DNA of 64,000 nt from Trachythela sp. YZ-2020 (lineage: Eukaryota; Cnidaria; Anthozoa; Malacalcyonacea; Clavulariidae), in NCBI GenBank assembly GCA_016169945.1, contig JADLSH010000363.1, forward strand, positions 2,762,501 to 2,826,500. Direction: 5' to 3'. Each line of letters starts with the position of its first letter. Positions within the stretch are counted from its first letter, which is position 1. The notes beneath the pieces were generated by a model. It saw nothing but the letters and a program-made list of their open reading frames with translations. It was not told the DNA's origin and searched no databases. Below, one piece after another: positions 9,960-24,900 of this stretch. Both the position numbers and the translations under genes were made by a program.

Positions 9960-12900
9960 GTAAGTATGCATCAAACTGAGGCGTAGAGGTGCCAAGAGGT
10001 TTTGTGGGCGGACTAATTTCCCTTGGAACACTTAATGTGATTCTAAAGTAAACATTAGGACAATGTGCTCTACTTAAATGTATGGGACGAATCAATCTGT
10101 GGTCATCACCCTCCTGGGCATTTGACTCAAGATGAGCTCCTAAAAGGCAGGATATTTGGCTCAAGCTCATTCCGCCCAGTCAGGCATGTGACCATGTAGA
10201 ACAAATTGTTCAGCGGTTGCACATGTGTATGCTCTAGTGCTTTACAGTCAAAACAGAAATACCTGCACACTTCCGTTTCTGTAATTGCTTGTGTATTTCA
10301 GTATTAACATTTGATTGGTTGTCAATTTCAGGAACGTTTTCAAAATTTCTGTAGCAGATACTGAACACAATAGAATTATCAAGCAAAGCCGACTGGCAAA
10401 GTCATGTGCGTAACAGAATTACCGATTTATATCCATTGCGACGTAATACTTTTGTAGGCGATACAGTACTTCTGAAAACAATGTGTAATTGACAACCAAT
10501 CAAATGTTAATACTGAGATACACAAGCAATTACAGAAATGGAATTGTGCAGGTATTTATATTTTGACTGTAATTGCCTCTAATATTTTGACTGTAATATT
10601 TTGACTGTGGTTGTTTTCTAAGCATTTTCTGAGCAACAATACTGTATGCCATTGTATAAAGTATGGATACTTTGAGATCATGGGTTCAATTTCCATTCTA
10701 AACCCTAGACACATATATTTTGAGAATAGAAGTGTAGCTCTGTTACAGCAACTTAGAAATGTAACTGTTTTATATCATTACTTTCAGGTGAGCATTCGTC
10801 AATCCAGGCAAGAGGTCCAGTGCCAACCGTGATTAAGTATTCATCCCAACCGTCACAACAACCTGACCCTCCCCTTGCCGACGGCAACAAGAACAGACTA
10901 AATGATACACCTGTTGTCATAAAATATTTACAAGAATATGCGTCACCCAGTTCTAAAAACGCATCTATAGACAGTGGCAAATCTGCACGAAGCCAAGCAG
11001 AACCCAATTCCAAAGATTCCCGTAGGAACAGTAGTAAATCAATAAAGAGCCAGGCAGAAGTTGATAATAATACCAATGCTATGCCGGTAACTATTTCTCA
11101 AAAAAGTCCTAAAACATCAGTTGAACAACACGTTCAAATTGAGCCTGAAATAATTGTTTCTGGAGACAAAATTGTTAGTGCAGAGCGATCACAAGCTTCA
11201 CATATTTCAAAAAGACCAGAAAAGAAACGTTTGGGCCAGTCAACAGGAGAACCTGTTAAGGTAATTAGTATGCAAGTAGTGAATGATCTTTCACCAAATG
11301 GATGATTTATTAAATTACCTACAAAACAAATACTACTGCCATTATAATACCATACCTGAGAATAATTTAATGAGACAGGGATGGATCCAGCTTGATCTGA
11401 TACAGATGTTCTATTTCATTCAAGCACATGAAAAGAGGCTTAACTAAAGTTGTAACAAGTTACAAGACAACAACATAGCCAACTGGGAGATTTTTTATTG
11501 TATATTCTATTCGTCCTCTCAAATTGGAGTGTATTGTTGTGTATAATCATCCCAGGTTAACAATCTTGCCAAGATTTCACCAATATCTTGTCTAAATCCT
11601 GCAAGATCGTGCCATTTTCCTGGACGATCATGCCACGATCTTGTGGATTCTTGCCATGATCTTTCTTTGATCTTGCCATGATTTTGCAGGATTTTGGCAT
11701 GATCTTGGCAAAATCTTCAACCTTGTTTCATATAAAGTATTATTACTATATAGATAAAAAGAGCTGGACTATGTCAAGGTGCACCATCCAATAATTTGTC
11801 TTATGTTGCTGAATCTCAAAGAGGTACCTAAATACTAGATGGAATACTCAAACGGAAATTTATATACAAAAAAATTTTATATAAATTTCTGTTTGAGTAT
11901 TCCATCTACTAACATGGAATACTCAAACGGAAATTTATATACAAAAAAAATGTATATAAATTTCTGTTTGAGTATTCCATCTACTAACATCTTCTACTAT
12001 TAATCCCATCGAACGAGATGCCGAGAAAAATCTTGATATTTACCCATGTACCTAAATACTATCTATATATTTCAAATATTGTTGACTGCTATTTTGTGAC
12101 ATTTTAATTACCATTAGAGATGTAAAATATACCATATTTTAGGCCCACTCAACCGTATTTATTAATCAATGCTTGCATCTTAGGCCAAGTAAAAGCTGTA
12201 TCGTTCAGCACATCTGACAAAGGAAAAGCTACAAGAGACATGCTTGCAAAAAGGTAGAGTGTGATATAAGCAGGGCAGCCGAGATAATTTGTGGGACCCG
12301 GGGAAAAATTTTCTCTGGGGGCCCCTATGAGGTCATTATTTTCAAGCAGTAGAAAAAGACTAAAAACTGTGCTAAGGCATATAAGGGCCCCCAACTAGAA
12401 TGAATGTGGTGCTAACACAAAATTCCCCCCAATTTAGAAAATGCTCTCAATCTGCAAGAGGGCCCTTACACTGACCCCTACATTTTGAGGGGGCCTGCTC
12501 AATTTTAGGCTCTCTCTCAAGTTGGGGGCCCCTATTAGGTTGGGGGCCCTGGGAAAGTTGCCCCCCCCCCCCTCTTGGCGGCCCTGGATATAAGACTAGT
12601 TGTGCTATTCGTTCTGAACGTCGTGATGTTGCTTCCAACTTTCCAATTGTTTTTAGACAAGAACACTGCCCTGCAGTACGGAGAGTTATTCAACCAAGAA
12701 TCATAGAGGAAAAACCTGTACGAGGAGACCAGAGATTATTACAGGAAGAAAACCCAAGCAAAGTATGCAAAGAGTCTGGTGTAGCGCAAGATAATGAGGC
12801 CGTTGTTCAGGTATGAATATTACGAAACTTCATCTCTACACTACCGTTCACCTCAAAATTGACCACTGTATCACTGAAACAAACTGGGAAGGCTTGTTAT

Positions 12901-15900
12901 TTTTACATGACCTATATTTATGCAGTTCCATGCGTGTAGAGGACATGGAAGTTGTAGTTGCTGTCCCCTAGGATTGTTTAAATGATCACTGATTAACTCT
13001 GTACTTCACCAAATTTGAGCCAGAAAGTCTTGATATTGGAGAAACTGAGATTTGCAGCATTCAACAAACGTTGACAAACGAATTCGCACCTACAATATTT
13101 CACCGAACTGATTTTCCCAGTTATTGAATGTTTGTTCTGAGCATCAACTTTCAATCTTTCGTTCGCATCAATTTTCAATCTATCGTTCGCATCAAAAGTG
13201 ATCGTTGTCCATTGAAACACTTCGGGAGGTGTTACCAGTTTTACCGCCAGCTACTTTCTTTAAAACAATCATTTTACATGCACTAAGTTTTCTAAATCTG
13301 TATTTTTCATTGCTCTTATATCATTTATAGCTAAAATAAACTTAGCATTAACTATTATCTAAAAACCGAAGGAGTAATGTTTGTAAGAAATTTACTTGCT
13401 GTTTCATATCCCGTACTGTATCCACCCACATATTGTCATCTTACCCCCTCTTAATGACGCAATCTGAATCATATATTTTCAACAAGAACGTTATAGCCTC
13501 TATTTCGACTTACACAGCAGTACATAAGCTGATTACAAACTGATGAGGAAAAAAACTGGACATAAAGATGATCACACTTGTAATGTTGTGAAAATTTAAT
13601 ATATCCCACATTAGTAATTATATGATCCCTTCATCCGCCTACTTTCTTACCACAGCCGCTTACTAAAATTCTGAAAAGCTTGCGTTAGGGGTGTCGCATG
13701 ATGGCACAGGCACCAAGTGATTAGTTCCCGTCTTTCACCTTTACACCTTACAAAGAAACCCACAAAAGTCGTGTTTTTACTTAGTTTCCGAGTGGTTTTG
13801 AAGAACGAATGAAGAATCTAATGAACACATTGGGTACGATTGAAAATCAATGTCAGGAGAACCGTGTGCGGCAAGAAAAACAACAACAAGAATTAGAACA
13901 AAGTATCAAACAACGAGATGAAAGGAGATTACAACATCTGGAAGAGATGCAAAAACAGTTAGTGGAATATCAGGTATGAACGTGAGGACAAAGGCAATAA
14001 AATAAACTATAATGCAAGTTATCTTACATTTTTTCGAAATCTGTCTTCGAGGGGCGTTTCACTCAAACAAATTTTTTGGTTGATTTTTCCGGACTTTTTT
14101 GCTGATTTTTTGAACGAAATTGTGATGGAGTTTTACTTTTCAGATTTTTCGGACTTTTGGAGGAATTTTTTGTACTTTTTGTAGATTTTTTACTTTTGAG
14201 GATTTTTTTACAAAGTGTACGGGATTTTCTGAGTGAAATGCTCCTCGTCTGTCTTCGTTTTCGATATCCATTGAATCTATCACGTCTCTGACGCAATGGG
14301 CGGGGAAGTACAGAAAAATACTGATGGTGGTGAACTTAAGTTGGACATGAAATATGGTTGCCCTGAATAGAATTCACTTGCCATTAGATCTAGCTTTGGT
14401 TGACATTATAATACAATGATTGCAGTAAGCATGATATGCTGATGAATAACTACAATTTGCGTTATATACCACCAATCTACACCAATCACCACTTGAATTT
14501 AAGCCGAGGCACATAAATGTCCATCGTACAATGGTCAGACCATGTCCGTCGGGGCTTGTTCATTTATTTACATTTTTCAAATTATCCAGCAGCTGATTGA
14601 ACAGTCAACTGGTCCATATTTTACTCATTTAATGATGTACTGGGGATAATAACTTAGAGATGGTCAGCTTTTTTCTGGCAAAGTTGAAGCAGAAAGCAAC
14701 TTGCCCGATCTGGCAACCAAGAAGAAACTTCTCATTGGCCTAAATGATTTTCACTTGCCCCGGGCAAGCGTTAAGTTACACCACTGCTTTCTCATCAACT
14801 TTGAGCTGGTTCAAGTTTTGATGAGAGTTACTCTTCTTCTCGTTCAGGAATGGATTGGGTGGGGTGGGGGTGTGTAAGTGGGTGCGCACCCCTCTCCTAT
14901 GCTTGGCCAAGGGGGATGCAGCTCTCCTATGCTTGGCCAAGGGGGATGCAGTAGGTGCCAATTTCCATATCAAATCCAAATTTTAGATTTGGCAGGGCAT
15001 TTATCAAACAAAAATAAAATATTGGGCCATTGGAGGCCTCTTTGACCATCTAGGCAATCTTATTTTACAAAATTTTTCTGACAAGCTGACCCCCTTGACC
15101 CTGCGGGTGTTCTCAGTGATAATTCACACTGTCTCGGTCGATAGTCACGCCCGCTTCATGACCATCGCCTGCTCAGCACTCCCCTCCCCCCTACCAGATG
15201 AAGCTGGATCCATCTCTGTTCTCGTTTTTCCGCGGCACGAGTTGAGAAAACTCTCATGCATACTCTCGCTTGCCAATCCTCATCAATTCTCATCCTGTTT
15301 GACGAGGGCTTTTAACACAAAGTTCTGTTCCTTCTCTAGTTCAAGTATGCTCAACCTATCAACGCCCCACCTCAACACACGTACACATCAACCGTTGGCG
15401 GTACCACACAAGGATTATCCACAACCCAAATATACCCTGTTATACCCACACAACAAACCATTCCCCAGTCTGGTCTGCAGGCATCCTCTAGTCAAATTAC
15501 AAGTCAAAACTTGGCCCAAGGCGTGGCAACTTCAAATGCTCACTATACTCCAGCTATTGAACACAAGACACAACCAAGTTTTAAAACCACCGTCTATAGT
15601 AAACAACGTGACGAAAATCCAAAATCAGGTAATGCTAGCAATCATGTATATCAAGTATTCTGGTTAATAGAGAGGTTAAGATACCCCGGTTCCGACTTAC
15701 GGGTACGGGTAGTGGCATTTTGTTTAGCAATTTTTATCGATGCCTCTAGGTTTTACTCTTATAATTACCGTACATATTCTATCGCAGTAGATCATAAGGG
15801 CCTTTTATACGGGGGGAAATAAGTTGCGACTTAAATAAGACGCGAACACACTCGTATGAATGGTCAAATCCTAATAAGTCGCGACTTATTGTGGAACAGC

Positions 15901-18900
15901 CTGAACCCCTGTTCTTATTTAAGTCGCGACTTATTAGAACAATGCGTGTTAAGGTGAAGTATTATGAGTAACAGAACTGCAGAAAATTTATAACCCTGAA
16001 GTTAATTTCAATGCAGGTTTATTAAAATTGTGACACATATTGTCTTGTGCGTTGTAACTTGTACATCTTACTTTTTCCTACTTTTTTTCACACTCCTACT
16101 TTTCCTACTTTTTATTAAAAATTGCTTGATTTTCCTACTTTTTTCTTAAAATCCTACTTTTTTAAGAATCTTAACCATTCCCGCATAAATCTAAAAAATC
16201 TAATGATCCCATTGAGTCCATTGAAAATCGCAAAAATCTTGTTGGAAATCCCAAAAATCTCCTTGGAAATCCAAAAAATCTCCTTGAAAATCCCCAAAAT
16301 CTCCTTGTAAATTCTATCGATCTCCTTGGAAATTCCAAAGATCTCCTTGAAATCCCAAATATCTCCTTGGAAATACCAAAAATTTTCTTCAACTCGAAAA
16401 CCCCTCCAGTCCAGGATTATCAGCGATAAGAGAGATTAAATCATATTTCTGTGGTATTTTCATGCAAATTAATCACCAACTTTTTTGTATATTTTCCTAC
16501 TTTATTCCTAAATTTCCTAAAATTTTAGTCCTACTTTTATCCTACTTTTTTACATACGTCTGTCAGAAAGCCTGAGTACATGAATAAATTTGCGTTGAAA
16601 TCAGCTTTAGTTGCAAGCTGCAGAAATTCTGTTGCTCGTACTTCTTCACCTTTTCTTTAAAACGATCGCTTTAACGTTGGTGAAAGCGTCCACTCACTGT
16701 ACCCTCTTTACTCACTGAAGGACTGAATTGAAATTTTCAGTCTGGCCGATAAAGGGTGAGGTATTTTTCTTATCATCAAGACTGCTTATCAATATATACA
16801 ACTATATACAAGTCGTTGAAGGGTTTTTGTAGATGGACATTTCGAGCGAAAATTATATACATATTATTTTTCGCTCGAAATTACCATCTACAAAAACCAG
16901 TTCAATATTCTGTCAATCGAGCGAGCTTCCCAAAATTAAAAATATTTACAACTATTTACAAGTCCACTAGTCCATTGAAAATTTTTGAATTTGCTCCAAA
17001 AATGCTACTATACAGACCAATTAAAAACCGAACCTGGAGGAGCTATGAAAAATGGTACTATAGGCCCTCCACTTGGTTTTAACCAGAACTTATACTGTAA
17101 GTGAAAAATAATACAAATTTATCCTGCAATGATGGATCAGCTGGTACAAGTACCAGCTGGTATAAACCCATGTGCAGTTATATAGCTATGTACATAATAG
17201 AAAAATTACCTATAAAGTATTAAGGTTCATTATCGATTTACAGCATAGTAAATAATTAGATGTGTATATATCTATAAGATTCAGATAAAGATTTAGGGAA
17301 ATCTAATTGCACGAACATCGATGCGTAATGCGATCGAGGTCGCTCAGATAACTGTACATCTTAGATTTAAACAAGGCCAGCGACTTAATTTCCCTAAGAT
17401 TCCTAGGTAAACTGTTCCAGTCAGCAGCTGCTGAGTACTGGAAAGTGGATTGCCCCATAGCTGATTTAGCTTTAGGGAGGTGCAACAAGGTAGTGTCACG
17501 CATATTTGAACGAAGTTGCAGGTAGTCTATTAATTGTTCGCGACATTGTAATCTATTTACAATTTTAAAAACTAATATGAAGCGAAGGAACTGCCTTCGA
17601 CTGAACAGAGTCAGCAGTTCTAGTTTATTACGCATGGTCGGGGTGCGAGTTTTACTGTTAGTTTTAAGTATCGAACGCATCTGGTGCACTTTTGTATAAT
17701 ATTGATCAATCATCCCTTAGGTTTGAAAAGAAAGTTTGTTCGAAATACTCGTACTCAGACCTCTCCCCAGGTCTCCAGCTCACTCTCATCAGGAACCTCG
17801 TCACCACTTGACACGCCACTTCCTCGAAAACGTCATCCGGTACCGATGACCCGGGACTGGAAAGCCGACCGGGGAAAGAAACATGTACATTTTGACACGC
17901 CTGATGGTAAAAATACTGGGAAGTCTTCTAAGAAAAGAGGTAAGAACGTCGACGTGACCAGTGGACAGCAGTATACACTGATTTTTTTCAAAATCTCTAC
18001 TATGGAAATAATATTGTCTATAGATCCTAGTTGGAAATAGTATGAGAATGGCAATTAGTATGGAATTTGTACTAATTCCATGCTAATTGCCATTTTCATA
18101 CTATGGAAACACTATGGATATACTATGGATATAATATGGAAATGTTGAAATATGGAAATAGCATTATTATTTCCATAGGAGGAAACCAAAACTGAAGTAA
18201 CTTTATTCAGAACTACCAGTTCCAAGGTGTTTTTCCTAGAATACCAGTAAGGGACATCCTTTATTAGACTAGTTTTATTAACAGGTGGAAATCAGAATAC
18301 TTCGAGAAAATTCGGTGGTGCTTGTTTCTTGTGTTGTGCTGTTGGTTTTTGTCTTTGATTTGTTACAACATTTTAGACATACAACCTACGGTTATTTTCT
18401 GTCCAGATTTGAAGTAAAGTCAAAAGCCAAGTAGAATTTGGAGACAAGTGGGGGAAGAACCTCCAGTATCACTCTAGGAAACGTCCCTGTTTTTGGTGTA
18501 TTATTCCAAAAATCCTCGTACACTTCTTCCAAAAACAATCCCGGAATCCTGCCAAAATTTGTCGAAAAATTCATATAAAGTCCCTAAAATTGCCATTAAA
18601 TCCCTGAAAATCCCAAAAATCTCTTCGAAAATCCCAGTCAAGATCCGAAAAATCTCATAAAAATATCCAAAATGGAGCCTTTAAAATCAGTCAGAGTCGT
18701 AATACACTCTCGGTTTTTTGGCAGCACTTTTCTTTCCATAGTAATTCCTAGTTTCTATTTTCTAAAGTTGATACGTATCCTGTCGTCAGAAGTCTCGAAG
18801 TGGAAGATCACAAAATGAACGAGGCACGAGATTTACGTCCATCACAGCAGTATGGAAGGTAGGATTACATGTAATATATATATATACCATGCAGGGGCTG

Positions 18901-21900
18901 TTTACGTACAGATTGTGCATGCTTGCTAGGATCACCCCAGGGGTGGGGTTACCCTATCAAGCAGATAGGATAACCATGGCGGCAGAGCTATGGTTTTGTT
19001 TACAAAACCCATGTAAACGTGTCAGATAGGGAGTTACTTTATTGATAAGCAGGTCATGTTTAAAACACAAAATGAAAGACCACAGCTTTCAAATACAGCA
19101 ACCAGAGGACCAAGACATAAAATAATGCAACTTGATACTAAAGCTTATTGTTTTTGAGTTTGGGTTAAAACACGGATTCCGGAAAAGCGGAACTATGGAA
19201 TTTGCGCAAGCGGAAAGGGGGGATAAAACGCGGAATACGAGATAAAAATACAGCGCTGGTCGCTATGGGTTGACCTCGGAAAAGCGTGTCACGAGAGAGC
19301 GTGTGTGTGTTTTTCAGACTGATCGCAGGTCTGTTTGTCATTTCGAACCATTATGCCTATTGGTATGAACTTGGGAATTGTGCTAGCGGAAGGGGGGGAT
19401 AAAACCGCGCTTGTCGACCATGGATAATTGTGTAATTGGAGCGCGTGTGTCAGAAAACGCACATTTCCGACCGATCACGAGTTTGTTTTTCATTACGTAA
19501 CGGGGTTTTTGGCAAATAATTTAAATTTCACTATTCATTTTAACTATTTATAGGAGGACATTTTTATGTCTCGCATTTTTTGGTGAAAATTGTTCAAAGC
19601 CTAAAATATTTTAAACGTACCACTCAGAATCACTTTGTTTCAATTGTCTAGTTTATTTATACTATAAATAGCCTGCTTTTGTAAACGTATCTGGCGGTTC
19701 AACAACTTGAAACGACCAAAAAAATTACAACTAAATAATATGCAACTTACAACTTGCAACTAAAAATACAACTGTCAAAATGGCGCAATATTAATATTTA
19801 TAACTATATTTACAGTAGTGAAAGCGAAAGCTAAGGCAGTGGCGGACACTAGGGAGGTTGGGGGGGGGTGTTGACTGTTGGTTGAGGGGGTCAACAATAT
19901 TTTATGTTTCACGATCGGTTTGAATGACTTCGTGGGGACAATAATCGCCAGTAAACAAAGCATGAATGTAGATGGAAAAGAGCTCACGCTTTTTAAACAA
20001 GACCCATCTCAAAAAATTAAGCCATTTTTTCTATAATCTAATCTGAAGCTATATACATATTATAATATATAGGACATACATATATACGACTAATTAATCT
20101 ATTTTTAGGAGTCCCTGGCCTTTTGCAAATATCGGACATAATTGATAGAACTATATATCCAGTATAAATACATACTCCTAGCGGAGGCGACAGTCGCATG
20201 ACATTCAAAAGAGTGTTTTCTATCCGTGGGATCATCAAGAGACTCAAAATATTTTTAATATTAAGGAGATATTTACTAGGATTTACCTTAAGGATTTCCT
20301 GTGTGTAGGCGGTCACTGATGGATGTTTCTTGATTTTAATCTTCTCCAACGTGTCAAAACAAGTTGACAAAACTAAAACACGACTTTGCCTCCCACGCAG
20401 TTCCGCGTTAAAGTTATTTTAAGGGGCTGTTCATATGATCCCGTTTACCAAGCCGTCGAGGCAGTTTTCTATCCCGCCCACCAAGATGAAATTCAAGTGT
20501 GTACATATTTTGACAATTTTGTTATGGTTTCTCGCGTCTCTTGACTTGAATTTGAATTTATTAAATTTACCAATTTATATAAATAACATAGAAATAGATG
20601 TCGTAAAATTACAATTATAGTTAGTGGCGAGGAATTCGAACATGGAAACTATAAACATCAAGCTTATTTTGAACTTTGGACTTTGAAATCGTACTGAAAA
20701 TCGTCTCGTCCTTCAAAATGGAAATGGAATTCGAAGACCTTTGGCACTCCTTAAGGTCAACGTTCCACCGAAGAAGGTTTATATTTAGAAACAGGAGCGT
20801 ATATAGGAAGATTCGCAACTTATGCCCATTTCTCAACAGGTGGCACTTTTAAGTGATTGCATCCAACATTTGATCCATTAGCTACATATCCCACGCACAT
20901 GCATGGACAATTGCATGGACTTAGAGGGGCAGGAGATGCGGCTTTCTCGCACCCTTTTCATTGAAATGTTTGTTATACCTTTATGAAAATTTCACATAAT
21001 TTCAAATGTGAAATTTTGTGTGGATTTGTGATCGTGAAAATGCACATTTCATATGTGAAAAATTTTCATTTCATATATTTAAATTTTTTAATTTTAATTC
21101 ATATTGGAAAGTAAAGTCAGAAATATATATACTATAATATTTCATATGTGAAATTATGTGTAAGATAATATGTAAGAAAACTATAAATCATTATTTATCA
21201 TTATTAATTCACACTTAAGGTGCTTATTTGGAATAAGTTTATGAAACAGTGTTTCTTCAAGGTTTTCCAATTTTTTTGGACAAAATGCCTATCACCTACC
21301 GCACCCCATTTTAATAATGCTTTCATGAGTTCCTCTGACCTCAAGAAGACTTGCCAAGTTACTTAATATAACCTCACTATACTGCGCTTTATAGTCTACA
21401 AATATAATAATATATCAAGGAAACGAGAAACTGCCCCCTTGTACGTTTATCATTCCGATGTCCCAAAGCGAAAATTATGTTTAAAATACTTAATAACATT
21501 GGGCCAACTTGTCTTAAGAAATTTATTACTTTCATGCAAAAAGGAATTATTAAACCACGGTCTTCGTGACAGCTCAAGTACCATACGTTTGCCAACACAG
21601 TGAATAAGAGTTCTATGTATGATGGAGCCTCCATATTAAACTCCATACCAGAAAACATATGAGAAAGCAAAATGCTATTAAGCTTTAAAAGAACAATCGC
21701 TGCAGCTCGTCACTTTTAAAACCACCAAGTCATTCTTGTAAATAATATAATATAATTCACTTTATAATTTTATATTTGCACGTTTATATCGTACACGCCC
21801 ATTGCGAAAACAGCTTTAGCTCACAATGTTAGCGTGGTTAAAGTTTTAATTATCATCATTCCTGCCATCACATGCTTCATAGACGGGCCCATATTATATA

Positions 21901-24900
21901 ACACGAAAATATTTTGATATCAGTTTTATGTTTGTCATCTAAGTAATCCACACCACGTGTTGCTGATGAGTAGCTGAACATATGCAAGCATGCTGCACAT
22001 TATGATACTAACCTTTCAACAACAAAACAATACTGGCAAAAACTATAAAAGGGATTATAAGGAATTCCACCATTCATCTAACAGGAATGGGATTTCGAAC
22101 ATGCCAAAATGTTTTCTCGATGACAAGCATGCACCTAGTCTCATCACGCGTCTCATTAATAGGGATTGATGCGTTGGTGTGCATGGGCGAGAAGTTGTTT
22201 TGCTCCTTTATTAAGCGTTTACTGTTTTGAGATCACTGAAATTTCTCGAGTTATTTCAGTCTAAATATGATTACTCTTAGTTTCCCATGTTTCCAATACA
22301 AATCCTTACCTTTAATCCTTTAAAAACCGCAGTGGCGGTTGGGGGAAGGGACGGGGGACTCAACAGAAGACTTGTTCAAATAATTTCATGAAAATACTGG
22401 ATGTTACTGTTTTGTTTTGTGGAAAACACAACGTAAACGTTTATTTATCTGGCAAAGCCTTCCGAGGTCTTCTGTTCGTAAACCTGGATCATGATCCCTG
22501 CAGCTAATATTATTAGCGCTGAGGAAATCCAAGCTTATGGATGGAAAGTTAACAGAGATACGCTTATATAGGTACACCTTCAATCATCTTCTATTATAAA
22601 TTGGGCACTTTGAAGAAACTTGCGCTGACCCCCCCCCCCCCCCGTTCCTACTGCTTCGTGGTTTCAAATATTCAGCGCGACTTGGTCTTGTGTACATGAA
22701 TATTTATTTCATTCATCCGGCCATACTGTGCCATCCGCCCTATTGTGGTCACTAAGTATGTCGCATCAAACCACCCCCCTGCGGAGAACCTGACTATGTC
22801 TCCAACAATGCACAGTCATAAATCATGCGACCTTCAGGAATATTCCATGGTTTATCTTATGAAACAATTACGCGACAGGATGTGGGGATTCGCCAGCCAA
22901 ATCAAATAATACAAGGTCGGGTATTTATAACCGTAGGTCAAATATTGAATTACAACAGAAACTAACACGTCATCGCTTGCCGCCATCTAAAACCACACAC
23001 ACACATGTGACATGGTGTGACCAAAACATTCAAAAGAGACAGGATGGATTTCATTGACCGCCCATTGTGTTTGGCAAATCATGAGAAAACACTCAAGGAT
23101 GTGGCGGACTCTTCCGTTTTTGTGTGTTATTGTTGTATGTTTGTGGACAACTCCCAGCAAAAATGTGCTGCAAAAATTTGCTTCATAATCAGTTTTGGTG
23201 ACCTTTAATTTACATGACTTGATGGGGGCTAGCAAATGAAACATATTCGAACTACTTGTACATGGAAACCAGGGACGCCGGAGCAATGGAAGATTGGTAG
23301 AGCAGGGGGGGCCAATGTCAACGTAAGGGCAATCAAGCTATCTTATCTATAATATCTAGATCTATATCATATAGGAATAGGGTTGTGATTGGGGCCATGA
23401 TCAAAGAGAAATATATTCGTGCGCGAAAACATTCATGAGGATGCAACCTTTGTATTTGACGTTTCTATTGGAAACGAAACGAGAGATTACTCGAGAAATT
23501 GAGCCCTAAATTAATCTTTATCTTAAAACAATGGGATAATTCGCTAAACATTTTAAACAAGTTGAACAACTACAATGTACTCTACAAACTACAACATGAT
23601 ATACAACCACCACGAGGTTGTACGACCACAAGTCCACAATATACTCTATAATACAACTGCTAAACGATACTCTTCAATTCTAAAAGGATGACGTAGGAGT
23701 TTCCGATATCCTTCAGCCTTTTGAATACGTGCATTTGTACCAGTCAGGCGGCAGTTGAAATCTGCTGAAAAATATAATTTTACGATCAGAGAGTCCGTAT
23801 GAGTGTATATATGCATTATATAGAGACACAGGATATGTATACGCATTATACTTCATCCTTTTGCCAAGTCACACCCAAAAACAAGGGCGGTTGTTGGTCA
23901 ACCACATGCATCTCATCACGCGCTACCAAACGATAGAAACATCTGCAATGAAGTACACAATATCGAGCATACCACATATAATTAGGTTTGCAAGTATGGC
24001 AAAACAAAGTTTCTCATTAAGCATGTTGTTTTTTACATCAAGAGGTCACATAACTGACATTTAAGCGATGATTTGTAAGTGCGCGCAATTTCACTGTCTG
24101 TCTCAGCATGGCACTAAATTCCTTCACGTAATTTTGGCAAATATTCCAATGTACTTTCCTCCAGCTGGGTAATGCACGTCGACGCACTGTATAAATAAAC
24201 ACCCAACCGAGTGGCCCAATTTCATCCTATGTAGCTACGAAGCACATATGGTGTTTGCGGTTAACCCTCTGCTGTTGTAGGTTGGGGGTTGGGCAATATT
24301 GTTTAGATAGATGGATGACTACTTTACTCTGTCTCTAACTTGATGTGCTAATATAAGTAGAGTTGTGGATGGTTCTCTCCTGTGCTTTTAGAGGTTTTCC
24401 CCGGGTAGTCCGGTTTCCCCCCTGACCGAAAACTAACCCTTCCACCTTCGCTGTGCTCTGTGATCAGACATACTAAGCCTTCGGTCACATTTGAGCCGCG
24501 TCCTTCGTTCGCAGTTAAGATGCTCTGGCTTGACGTGGTCTTTCCTGTGCTACAAGAATTTTTCTCCGGGCACTCCTGTTTTCCTCTCTCGCCAAATACT
24601 AAACTTAACCGTTCTTCGTAATCAGATATTGGAGCCAGAGGCGCCCTAGTATTGTCAGCACTGAAGCGATCATGTTTGACTTGCGTCTTTCGCAATTCAG
24701 CTTTCAACTGCACTACAAAAAATTATGTGTAAATTTTACACAACGTTTGAGTAAAATTCGCGCCCACAGCAACACATTTAGATGTGTAAATGTTATTCAA
24801 AATATCGGTAAATTTATACAAAGAAAAATTAAAAAATTCATCCACAGCAACACAAAATTTTATGTAAAATTTCACTTTACACATCCGTTGTGTAAACGTT

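Noticed and set aside
12597..12656. Extension of TALPID3 exon 4 upstream in an open frame
   Set aside because: The frame stays open into the hAT MITE, but the bases before 12657 form a clear acceptor and the upstream part is repeat-derived.
17303..17713. Host gene antisense to TALPID3 exon 7
   Set aside because: The sequence is the typical C-terminal end of non-LTR retrotransposon proteins and lacks the rest of the enzyme.
19838..19875. Element end CAGTGGCGGACACTAGG
   Set aside because: A complementary end (CTAGTGTCTACCACTG) exists only at about 46040, too far away to be the same element; at most these are two solo remnants.
22325..22650. Third hAT-like element starting CAGTGGCGG
   Set aside because: A left end is plausible, but no matching right terminus or 8-bp flank was found; the C-run at 22630 is not enough.
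24348..24713. 121-codon minus frame
   Set aside because: It reads through two copies of a SINE-like repeat in antisense; the apparent protein is an artefact of the repeat.
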